DNA of 20,338 nucleotides from Deltaproteobacteria bacterium (lineage in GTDB: Bacteria > Desulfobacterota > Anaeroferrophillalia > Anaeroferrophillales > Tharpellaceae). Each line of letters begins with the position of its first letter. Position 1 is the stretch's first letter. Below the pieces are notes generated by a model. That model was not told the origin of the DNA, made no database searches, and saw nothing but the letters and a program-made list of their open reading frames with translations. Location of the stretch: positions 1-20,338 of the forward strand of contig DAOWIX010000044.1 in NCBI GenBank assembly GCA_030640695.1, read 5' to 3'. Positions 7,720 through 15,264 of the stretch are shown here, one piece after another. The translations under genes and the position numbers were made by a program.

Positions 7720-9984
7720 ATGCCAAAAACATATAAAACCTTACTGTTGCCAGCATTACTCTTATCCATTTGCTTTCTTCTCGGAACCGGTTGTGAGCAA
7801 TCCGATCGCACTCAAGAAAAAAACATTAATGATTTAGAGATCAAACAAGTCGACCAGCTTAATCGCAAGGCTGAGAACAAGGTGTTCTTTTATCCTGAGA
7901 CAGCATTGGAGTATATCGCAGAATCGCTTAGGCTTTCTCGAAGGATTGGCTATCTTAAGGGTGAAGCGGAAGCATCTCTACTTGAGGGAGAAGTATTCAA
8001 ACGGCAAGAAAAAAGTAATGCATCTCTGGAGAGTCATTTAAGGGCAGTTAAGCTGGCGCAAAAAAGTAGTGACCGTGAAATCCTTGCAAGGACAAGGGCC
8101 TGGTTGTCTTCCGCGTTAATCGGCGCAAAACGCTTCGATGAGGCAAGATCAAAACTTGGGCAAGCAAGAGAATTAAATGGTGACCGCGATAACAAAACAG
8201 CTTTCGACGCCCTCGTTTTTTCAGGTAAACTGGCCGAAACTGAAAATAGCCCGGAAGCGCAAAAAACTTTTCTTTTAGGGGCCTTGAAAATTGCACAAGA
8301 GATTGAGAATAAACAGGCAGAAGGGTACGCTTACCATCTGTTGGCCCACAACTGTCGCTCGACAGGTAAAAAAGAAGAGGCTTTTAATTACATAGATTCA
8401 GCAATCAGGATTTTTGCTGAGATTGACAACCAGGAATTCGAGTCTTATTGCCTGATCTCTTATGCGTTATGGCTTAAGCAGGAAGCACGCTACCCCGAAG
8501 CCCTTGATTCTATAAACCGGGCCCTCGAATTACTGAAAACGACTGAGTTAAAGAATTATTTAGCTAATGCCTACAGAATAGCCGGACAATGCTACTACTC
8601 TACAGGCCTTCTCGACAAATGCCTGAATTGTTATCATGTTGCCTTAAAGATTTACGAAAATCTAGGATTTGATGCTCTTGCCGATGAAACTACTGTAGAT
8701 ATCATCGGGGCTTCGATTTTTCTTGATGAACGACAAAAATCAATTGACTATGCCTATCAATTTATCAATGATGGGAGAGCAAAAACTGATTCGCTTCTGG
8801 CGCGATTGTACACGAGTATTGCTCTCGCATATTTTATCGACCAACCTGAGGAAGCCATTAAAGTCGCAAGAAAAGCACTGACCTTTGCTGACAACGAAAA
8901 GTCTGTGAGTGTCAAAGTTGATGCTCTATCGTTGCTTGCTCATAGTTTAATCGCACTTGAGAGAAACAACGAAGCCAAGAAGTATCTGGAACAAGCAAAA
9001 TCAATTATCGAAAACCATGATCTTCAGGAGAAAAAGCAGCAAGTTTATAACGATCTTGCCAGATATTATTATAAGCAAGGAGACATCGAGAAAGCTTTGG
9101 AATATGTAAATAAAGCCTTGCCTGTTGCCATCTCTTCAGAGAACTTTATCGGGGAGTTTGTTTCGTATTCTCTCCTGCATGATATTTATGAAAAAACCGG
9201 AGATTTTAAAAAAGCTGATAACTATTCTCAACTGATTATTGCAATTAGCCATGATCGATGCAAAGATAAACTTATTAAAGAACAAAAAGCTCAAAGCATT
9301 AAATATGATTTAAAAGTAAGAAATAAAGAGATCGAACTATTGAAGAAGGAAAAGAGTATCAGAGATCTCAAGTTGAATCGGCAATCCCTGATTACAGCCT
9401 TTGTTGCGAGCGCAATGCTGCTGGTTGCCGGACTCGCTTTAGCCATCTCTATCGCCTACAGAAATAACGCCAAAGCACTCAAAGTAGAAGCCCAACTCTC
9501 GCGCCAGGATCCACTCACAAAGCTGCTTAACCGGAGGGCCATGTATGAGGTCTTAGAGGTTGAGATTGAGCGCTTTGAGCGAAGCCATAGCCCATTTTCT
9601 CTGTTGATGGCTGATATTGATCATTTCAAAAAAATTAATGACAAATATGGTCATGATTGTGGCGATGCTGTTTTAATGATGGTTAGTGAGAGCTTTAAAA
9701 ATATGACCAGAAAACAAGACAAGATAGCACGCTGGGGTGGAGAGGAGTTTCTGATGATTCTGCCGGAAACCGATTCTGAAGGGGCCGCCAGACTTGCTGA
9801 AAAACTGCGGCAAAACTTTGAAAATTCTGTCCTTGAGCACAACTCCGCAAAGCTCAACATTACCATGTCGTTTGGTGTCAGCCAATATATCCCGAATGTG
9901 GATATTGACAGATCTATTAAAGCCGCAGACGAAGCCCTCTTTCTGGCTAAAAAAGCCGGGAGAAATCGAGTGATTTGTGCGTAA
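7720..9984 (+). CDS. Exported TPR-repeat diguanylate cyclase (GGDEF)
   Basis: A 754-aa protein. An N-terminal hydrophobic export signal ends in LLGTGCEQS, an imperfect lipobox with Cys25. Roughly residues 50-510 are tandem TPR helices (repeating patterns such as YHLLAHNCRSTGKKEEAF and YYKQGDIEKALEYVNKAL). A charged coiled-coil stretch (about 520-550), one membrane segment (about 557-582) and a cytoplasmic GGDEF domain follow. The active-site motif is GGEEF (673-677), and an RxxD inhibitory site (RKQD, 664-667) sits exactly five residues before it, so product-inhibited cyclic-di-GMP synthesis is expected. The gene is visibly more A+T-rich than its neighbours, has no close Shine-Dalgarno, and interrupts an otherwise overlapping gene run, suggesting later insertion. 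The domain calls are secure; its signal is unknown. Confidence 0.9.
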   Translation: MPKTYKTLLLPALLLSICFLLGTGCEQSDRTQEKNINDLEIKQVDQLNRKAENKVFFYPETALEYIAESLRLSRRIGYLKGEAEASLLEGEVFKRQEKSNASLESHLRAVKLAQKSSDREILARTRAWLSSALIGAKRFDEARSKLGQARELNGDRDNKTAFDALVFSGKLAETENSPEAQKTFLLGALKIAQEIENKQAEGYAYHLLAHNCRSTGKKEEAFNYIDSAIRIFAEIDNQEFESYCLISYALWLKQEARYPEALDSINRALELLKTTELKNYLANAYRIAGQCYYSTGLLDKCLNCYHVALKIYENLGFDALADETTVDIIGASIFLDERQKSIDYAYQFINDGRAKTDSLLARLYTSIALAYFIDQPEEAIKVARKALTFADNEKSVSVKVDALSLLAHSLIALERNNEAKKYLEQAKSIIENHDLQEKKQQVYNDLARYYYKQGDIEKALEYVNKALPVAISSENFIGEFVSYSLLHDIYEKTGDFKKADNYSQLIIAISHDRCKDKLIKEQKAQSIKYDLKVRNKEIELLKKEKSIRDLKLNRQSLITAFVASAMLLVAGLALAISIAYRNNAKALKVEAQLSRQDPLTKLLNRRAMYEVLEVEIERFERSHSPFSLLMADIDHFKKINDKYGHDCGDAVLMMVSESFKNMTRKQDKIARWGGEEFLMILPETDSEGAARLAEKLRQNFENSVLEHNSAKLNITMSFGVSQYIPNVDIDRSIKAADEALFLAKKAGRNRVICA

Positions 9985-11392
9985 ACAGGGGCGAAAGACA
10001 GATAACCGCGTAAACATGGGTGAAGGCCGGGTCTTCACCATCCTTCTGCGCCTCGGCGCACCGGCTATGGTCTCAATGTTTTTCGCAACCCTCTACGCCC
10101 TGGTTGATACGATTTTTGTCGCCAAGCTTGGAACCATTCCCTTGGCAGCCATGTCGCTGGCCGTACCGTTGTTCTTTGTCGCCATGTCTCTAAGCAAAGG
10201 CGTGGCCGTAGGTGCCCTGGCAACAATGAGTCACGCCCGGGGCCGCGGCGATCACGAACAGGCTAAAAAAATCGCCAAGGCGGCTTACCCGCTAACCTTT
10301 CTCTTGATCAGCACCTTATTATTGCTGGCTTTCCCGACCTTCAACCAACCCCTTTTTGCGCTTTTTGATAGTGACCCCAAACTTCTAAATGAAGCTGCCG
10401 TCTATACCCGCTGGCTGACCTTGAGTTTCCCTTTCATCGGCTTTGCGATGCTCTGTGAAGCCATCTTCTTCAGCTATGGTGACACCAAGACCCCAATGCT
10501 GGCGATGATCGCCGGCAACCTTCTCAATATGGTTCTCGACCCGCTCCTTATTTTCAGTTGCGGCCTGGGGGTGGAGGGAGCCTCACTGGCCTCACTGCTG
10601 GGCTGGGCCTTGTCGGGCGCTATCATGTGGCGAGCTCTCACTACTCGAGGACTTGACTATCCCGGTTTGAAATTTTCCCGTAGACACTTTAAAATCTGGC
10701 CCCAAATCACTATACTGGGAGCGCCGGTCACCTTATCTATGCTGATTATCCCGGTTTCGACCGCTACCCTCAATTACCTTCTTGCGGCTTTCTGTCCAGC
10801 CTATGTCGGGGCCTGGAATTTGAGTTACAGAATCGAACAAATGGTGGTTTTGCCTTTATATGGTCTCTCCGGTGCTCTGATCACGTTTACCGGGTTCAAT
10901 CTCGGCCTGCAACGTTTCGACCGTATCAGAGCCGGATGTAAAACGGCACTACTCGGCTGCTACATCCTCGTCATTCCGACTATCATTATTTTCTGGTTTC
11001 AGGCCGATGAACTCATTGGGATTTTCAAACCCTCACCAGAGGTGTTGGGGCTCGCCACCTTTGCGCTCAAAATCGCTGGCCTGGGCTATCTCTTTGCTCC
11101 TTTCGAACTGATCATGACAAGTCTGTCACAAGGGATCAAACAACCAAAATACTCGCTCCTGATCAACTGTCTACGCCTATTGGTTTTAAGGGTTCCACTG
11201 GCCCTGCTTTTTTCAAAAATTTGGGGCGGCCACGGCATCTATATAAGCCATCCCGTCTCTTTAACTATCTCCGGTTTGGTCAGCTTCATGATCATGCGCC
11301 ACCTTCTAAAACAGTGGCCTGAAAAAGATGAAACTCCGGCCAAAAAGCTGCAAGTAAAACTTATTCAAGAAGGTCTAAATCAGCCATTATGA
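9977..11392 (+). CDS. MATE family multidrug/small-molecule efflux protein
   Basis: A 471-aa (or 458-aa) polytopic membrane protein with about twelve hydrophobic segments. The opening after residue 14 (GEGRVFTILLRLGAPA, then LYALVDTIFVAKLG) and the sister motif MVLDPLLIF in the middle are typical of MATE exporters, which use Na+ or H+ gradients to expel cationic or hydrophobic compounds. Two starts are possible: GTG at 9977, which overlaps the GGDEF gene by 8 nt, or ATG at 10016, which matches the usual family N-terminus better. Neither has a strong SD. It overlaps the next gene by 4 nt (ATGA). In this context it may export the product of the neighbouring aminotransferase, GNAT and oxidase genes; that is inference. 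Confidence 0.9.
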   Translation: MRKQGRKTDNRVNMGEGRVFTILLRLGAPAMVSMFFATLYALVDTIFVAKLGTIPLAAMSLAVPLFFVAMSLSKGVAVGALATMSHARGRGDHEQAKKIAKAAYPLTFLLISTLLLLAFPTFNQPLFALFDSDPKLLNEAAVYTRWLTLSFPFIGFAMLCEAIFFSYGDTKTPMLAMIAGNLLNMVLDPLLIFSCGLGVEGASLASLLGWALSGAIMWRALTTRGLDYPGLKFSRRHFKIWPQITILGAPVTLSMLIIPVSTATLNYLLAAFCPAYVGAWNLSYRIEQMVVLPLYGLSGALITFTGFNLGLQRFDRIRAGCKTALLGCYILVIPTIIIFWFQADELIGIFKPSPEVLGLATFALKIAGLGYLFAPFELIMTSLSQGIKQPKYSLLINCLRLLVLRVPLALLFSKIWGGHGIYISHPVSLTISGLVSFMIMRHLLKQWPEKDETPAKKLQVKLIQEGLNQPL

Positions 11393-12474
11393 CTGAAGAA
11401 AATAAGCAACAAAAAATCAACTTCATTGAACCGGGCCAGAAGTGGCAAATCGATCTTTTTCGACCCAAAGATGCCGAAGGTATCGCTCACCTGTTTCGCT
11501 CGGTCTACGGGGCTGGCTATCCGATCCGGGCCTATGTCGAGCCCGATCTCTTAAGAGCCGAAAACGCTGCGGCCCGTATCATCTCCAGTGTCGCCAGAAC
11601 CGTAAACGGTGACATCGTCGGTCATAACGCCCTCTTTCAGAGTGCCCCTTACAAAAAGATCTATGAGGCCGGTGCCGGTCTCGTCCATGCCGATTATCGC
11701 GGCGGCCATGGCATTTTCACCGAGCTGGTCGCCCATAACATTGAAGTTGGCAGGAAACATTTCGGAGTCGAGCTGGTCTACGGTGAAACCGTCTGTAACC
11801 ATGTTTTCTCACAGAAGCTCGCTCATAATCTTGGTTACGCAACCCAGGCTATAGAGGTCGATTTGATGCCAGCAGCGGCTTACAGTCAGGAGAAGAGTGC
11901 CCAAGGCCGGGTCTCAACTATGCTTAATTTCAAAACCCTAAAAGCGCGACCCCATACGGTTTACCTACCCCCGCTTTATGAACAACAACTGCGCTTCATT
12001 TATGAAACTCTGGACGATAAACGAAACCTCATCCTCGCCGATCAAGCCCTGCCCGTGGATGTAAAGACTCAATTTGAAACCGAGGTTTTTACTTTCGCCG
12101 GAGTCGCAAGAATCGCCGTCATCGAATCCGGTAGCGATCTCGTTGAAACCTTAAAAAATGAAGAGCTATGCCTGCAAAAAGAGGGCATCGAAATTTTTCA
12201 GGTGTGGCTCAAGCTAGCGACCCCCGATGTCGGGGCAACAACCGAAATTTTAAAACAATCGGGTTATTTCTTGGGCGGTATCCTGCCTCGCTGGTTTGAT
12301 TCAGACGGTATGCTGATGCAGAAAATCAAAGGTAAACCAAACTGGGAAGGGATGCAGATCCATTTTGATGACGACCGCAAAATCGTCGATCTGGTACGGG
12401 CCGACTGGCAAACTCAAATGGCAACTACAACCAAACTGATAAAGATTACCACTAATGAACCTGCAAACTGTTGA
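11389..12474 (+). CDS. GNAT-family acyltransferase-like protein
   Basis: A 361-aa protein. The N-terminal half carries a GNAT fold: an IDLFRPKDAEGIAHLFRSVYG opening, then DIVGHNALF, and the acetyl-CoA-loop region VHADYRGGHGIFTELVAHNIE (about residues 97-117), where Arg-Gly-Gly-His-Gly resembles the Q/RxxGxG/A signature. LGYATQAIEV follows as the usual end of the fold. The C-terminal half (about 190-361) looks like a second, degenerate GNAT-like lobe and aligns by eye with the C-terminus of the fusion protein at 5204-6547. It overlaps the MATE gene by 4 nt and the oxidase by 20 nt. The acyl acceptor is unknown; an amine made or used in this operon is a reasonable guess. Confidence 0.75.
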   Translation: MTEENKQQKINFIEPGQKWQIDLFRPKDAEGIAHLFRSVYGAGYPIRAYVEPDLLRAENAAARIISSVARTVNGDIVGHNALFQSAPYKKIYEAGAGLVHADYRGGHGIFTELVAHNIEVGRKHFGVELVYGETVCNHVFSQKLAHNLGYATQAIEVDLMPAAAYSQEKSAQGRVSTMLNFKTLKARPHTVYLPPLYEQQLRFIYETLDDKRNLILADQALPVDVKTQFETEVFTFAGVARIAVIESGSDLVETLKNEELCLQKEGIEIFQVWLKLATPDVGATTEILKQSGYFLGGILPRWFDSDGMLMQKIKGKPNWEGMQIHFDDDRKIVDLVRADWQTQMATTTKLIKITTNEPANC

Positions 12475-13525
12475 TACCCTAATTATTGGCGGCGGCCTCA
12501 GCGGTATCTATGCCGCCTACCTTTTAGCTCAAAAAAACCAATCTTTTGTCGTCCTTGAAGCCCGGGATCGCCTCGGCGGCCGGATTTTAAGCCCTGAGCA
12601 TAAGGGTTTTTTTTCCGACCTCGGCCCTTCATGGTATTGGCCCGAGATTCACCCGAAAATGGCGGGTCTCATTCAAGAGCTTGGACTCAAGGGTTATCGC
12701 CAGTTTGAAGAGGGGCTGGGCCGTTTTCAACGCCCCAATGGGGAGGTCCAGACGGTTCGCGGCTACACTAACGAACCCCTCTCCTGGCGCCTTGAAGACG
12801 GCATGATGGCCCTGATCACAAAACTCTGCGAAGAGCTTTCTGGAAATGCCATTAAACTCAATCACCCAGTCTGCAACATTGAAAAAAAAGGGGCTGAAGC
12901 TTGTGTCAGCATCGGTGAACTGGGAAAAGAACCATGGGCTCGATTCAGAGCCAAAAAAGTAATTCTCGCCCTGCCCCCACGACTGGCCGCCTCAACTATA
13001 CTCTTTACTCCAGACCTACCTGATAACCTGACGCAGGCAATGCTCAAAATCGGCACCTGGATGGCGGGCCAAGCCAAATTTACGGCCCTCTACAAAGAAC
13101 CTTTCTGGCGTCAGGCAAAACTCTCGGGTCAGGCCTTCAGCCAACGCGGCCCCATGGGCGAGCTTCACGATGCCTCCAATAACGAACAGGTCCCTTACGG
13201 ATTGACCGGTTTTGTCGGCATCCCGGCGGCCCAACGCCACGACCAGCAACCCCTTATTGAAGCAATTCTCTCTCAACTTGCCCTCATCTACGGCCAAGCC
13301 GCAGCTCAGCCGACAACCATTTTCTACAAAGACTGGGCCCGCGAACAATTTACCGCCACTAAATTAGACCAACCACCGATGTACGAACACCCCCTATACC
13401 ATCCGCCAGCCGGTCAAACCGGTTTCTGGGATGATATTATCCATTTTGCCGGCACCGAAACCGCCACCCAACACGGCGGCTACCTCGAAGGCGCCCTGGC
13501 CGCCGCCGAGCGCGCAGTCAGGTAA
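12455..13525 (+). CDS. FAD-dependent amine oxidase, short form
   Basis: A 356-aa flavoprotein of the amine oxidase/protoporphyrinogen oxidase group. The N-terminal dinucleotide-binding fold is clear (DTLIIGGGLSGIYAAYLLA, then VLEARDRLGGR), as is the C-terminal FAD motif (HFAGTETATQHGGYLEGALAAA). The lysine that usually contacts water and the flavin N5 is likely the one in GQAKFTALY, upstream of the conserved PFWR. It is shorter than typical monoamine oxidases (over 430 aa), mostly in the substrate domain. It overlaps the GNAT gene by 20 nt and is the last gene of the run. Oxidative deamination or desaturation of an amine or amino-acid derivative is the family-level expectation; substrate unknown. 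No hairpin terminator was seen in the 86 nt after it. Confidence 0.87.
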   Translation: MNLQTVDTLIIGGGLSGIYAAYLLAQKNQSFVVLEARDRLGGRILSPEHKGFFSDLGPSWYWPEIHPKMAGLIQELGLKGYRQFEEGLGRFQRPNGEVQTVRGYTNEPLSWRLEDGMMALITKLCEELSGNAIKLNHPVCNIEKKGAEACVSIGELGKEPWARFRAKKVILALPPRLAASTILFTPDLPDNLTQAMLKIGTWMAGQAKFTALYKEPFWRQAKLSGQAFSQRGPMGELHDASNNEQVPYGLTGFVGIPAAQRHDQQPLIEAILSQLALIYGQAAAQPTTIFYKDWAREQFTATKLDQPPMYEHPLYHPPAGQTGFWDDIIHFAGTETATQHGGYLEGALAAAERAVR

Positions 13526-13611
13526 GCTTTGTAAAAACAGAGACCTTGGGAATAACTTGAAAGCCTGTAATTACCGGACACTAGAAACAACAAATAGGCC
13601 TTAAATAACGA

Positions 13612-14733
13612 ATGATGAAAAATAAATTTTTAAAAATAATGAAAAAGTTGGACTTTAATTTAACTGCTTTTGGTTCTACGAGAAGAGTTGTTCAGATAAT
13701 TTTTCTTGTCACTATTATTTTAATTGGTTACAGGTTTTACAGTTTCACAACGCAGCTTGCAACTGGGATTATTCCGGACATTAACAGACCGCCGGGAGTT
13801 GAAGGCTTTCTACCGATTAGTGCACTTATCAGTCTCAAATATTATTTTCAAACCGGAATCATAAATGACGTTCACCCTTCGGGACTTTTAATCTTTCTGT
13901 TTATCTCTGTTCTCTCCTTCCTGATAAAAAAAAGTTTCTGTAGTTATGTGTGTCCAATCGGTTTCTTATCCGAGATACTGAGCAAAATTCATTTCAAGCT
14001 CTTCAAGGCTGGATTACGGGTAAACAAGTTTATTGATTACCCACTTCGGCTTGTCAAATACGGCCTGCTGGTTTTCTTTATTTATACAATTTTTTTTAAA
14101 ATGGGCGACTTTGCAATAAAGCAGTTTCTCTACAGTTCATATAATATTATTGCTGACATTAAAATGCTCACGTTTTTTACGGATCTTTCCATGACGGCTG
14201 CCATCACTATCGTCTCACTTATAATTCTTTCTGTTTTCATCAAAAATTTCTGGTGCAGATACTTATGCCCCTATGGTGCTTTCCTTGGATTTTTGAGCTT
14301 CTTTAGCCCTTTTAAAATAAGGCGCTATGAGAAGAGCTGCATATCATGTGGAAAATGCGACAAGGTTTGCCCATCATCAATCAATGTCAGTAAATCCCGA
14401 AATATCATATCTGACGAATGTTTTGCCTGTGGCAAATGTGTTGATGTCTGCCCTTCAAAGGAGACACTTTCTCTCTCTTTGCCTGGTAAGAGATTCAAAT
14501 TAAAACCTGTCAGTGTCTGTTTTATCGCCATTTTTATATTTTCCGGTGGAACTTTTCTGGCCCGACATACTGAGAACTGGCAGAATAATATCACAAAAAA
14601 GGACTATATTAACCATATGGTTGAAAACGGTCTTATTGATGTTCATAAGATTCAAAATTTGAATAAGTTCAAGGCTCACTTGGACAAACGTAGAAAGAGA
14701 ATACTTATGAAGCAGATGATGGAGAAACAGTAA
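13612..14733 (+). CDS. NapH-type membrane polyferredoxin
   Basis: A 373-aa membrane iron-sulfur protein. About four to five hydrophobic segments surround two CxxxCP motifs (Cys110-Cys114 in CSYVCPIGF, and Cys215-Cys219 in CRYLCPYGAF), the hallmark of the NapH/NosR/CcoG-like family. Two 4Fe-4S sites follow: Cys243/246/249/253 and Cys270/273/276/280. A hydrophobic segment (about 300-317) and a basic Lys/Arg-rich tail end the protein. Such proteins pass electrons between quinol or membrane donors and redox enzymes. No reductase partner is adjacent. The gene is clearly more A+T-rich than the upstream operon, has no strong SD (ATG 13612 or 13615), and may be an independent or acquired unit. Family is secure; partner unknown. 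Confidence 0.85.
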   Translation: MMKNKFLKIMKKLDFNLTAFGSTRRVVQIIFLVTIILIGYRFYSFTTQLATGIIPDINRPPGVEGFLPISALISLKYYFQTGIINDVHPSGLLIFLFISVLSFLIKKSFCSYVCPIGFLSEILSKIHFKLFKAGLRVNKFIDYPLRLVKYGLLVFFIYTIFFKMGDFAIKQFLYSSYNIIADIKMLTFFTDLSMTAAITIVSLIILSVFIKNFWCRYLCPYGAFLGFLSFFSPFKIRRYEKSCISCGKCDKVCPSSINVSKSRNIISDECFACGKCVDVCPSKETLSLSLPGKRFKLKPVSVCFIAIFIFSGGTFLARHTENWQNNITKKDYINHMVENGLIDVHKIQNLNKFKAHLDKRRKRILMKQMMEKQ

Positions 14734-14762
14734 ATAGTGCCCCGCCTAAACAGATCACAAGA

Positions 14763-14913
14763 AGTCGTCTCTTATTACGAGTTAATAGCATTTTACTGTC
14801 ATAATTCGTATTACTTGCCGAGTCATGACAACAATCATAGATAAAACTTGCAAATCGTAACAAATGTCGATATATCTGGCGATCTACCAAACAACTCGAC
14901 AAAAGAGACGACT
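14763..14913 (+). promoter_or_regulatory. hipBA upstream control region with nested dyads
   Basis: This 180-nt gap before the antitoxin gene holds several symmetric signals. AGTCGTCTCTT (14763-14773) and AAGAGACGACT (14903-14913) form a perfect 11-bp inverted repeat; the right arm covers the AAGAGA ribosome-binding region and abuts the ATG. TACGAGTTA (14776-14784) and TAATTCGTA (14802-14810) match at 8 of 9. GTCATGAC (14822-14829) is a perfect palindrome lying between a weak -35 (TTGCCG, 14815-14820) and a weak -10 (TAGATA, 14838-14843). HipB-type antitoxins repress their own operon, so these are candidate operators; the promoter call is tentative. Confidence 0.45.
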
Positions 14914-15264
14914 ATGAACATTTCAAATCTATTGACAGATGATGCTATTCTTGCCGAAACCGGCAAACGTATTGCACAGTGTCGACTTGAGCAACAGTTG
15001 ACTCAGGCGGATGTATCAGAACAGGCCGGAGTATCCAAACGTACGGTTGAGCGGATTGAAGCCGGGGCTTCGGCCCAGATGTCGACAATTATCCGGATTT
15101 TGCGAGTCCTTGATCTTTTACCAGGCCTTAATCACCTAATCCCCGAGCCCGGCCCCAGGCCTATGGATCTCCTGAAACTGAAAGGTAAAGTGCGACAACG
15201 CGCCTCGTCAAACCGAGGATCTAATCAATCCGACAAAAAATGGTCCTGGGGTGGCGAAGCGTGA
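14914..15264 (+). CDS. hipB: XRE-family antitoxin, HipB-like
   Basis: A 116-aa DNA-binding protein. The Cro/C1-type helix-turn-helix lies at about residues 15-68: RIAQCRLEQQLTQADVSEQ, then GVSKRTVERIEAG, typical of XRE regulators. The C-terminus is basic and Ser/Gly-rich. The ATG at 14914 was chosen for the GAGACG ribosome-binding sequence and for the family-like N-terminus; the frame extends 22 codons upstream without support. It overlaps the HipA gene by 4 nt (GTGA), the usual HipB-HipA coupling. In this family the protein neutralises the HipA kinase and represses the operon. Function as antitoxin follows from context rather than from its own sequence. Confidence 0.82.
   Translation: MNISNLLTDDAILAETGKRIAQCRLEQQLTQADVSEQAGVSKRTVERIEAGASAQMSTIIRILRVLDLLPGLNHLIPEPGPRPMDLLKLKGKVRQRASSNRGSNQSDKKWSWGGEA

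Noticed and set aside
13526..13611. Terminator or strong promoter between the amine oxidase and the polyferredoxin
   Set aside because: TTGAAA near 13557 has no good -10 partner, and no stem followed by a T-tract was found.
14705..14902. Minus-strand 65-codon frame in the hipBA upstream region
   Set aside because: No Shine-Dalgarno, no recognisable domain, and it overlaps the dyads and the end of the polyferredoxin gene.
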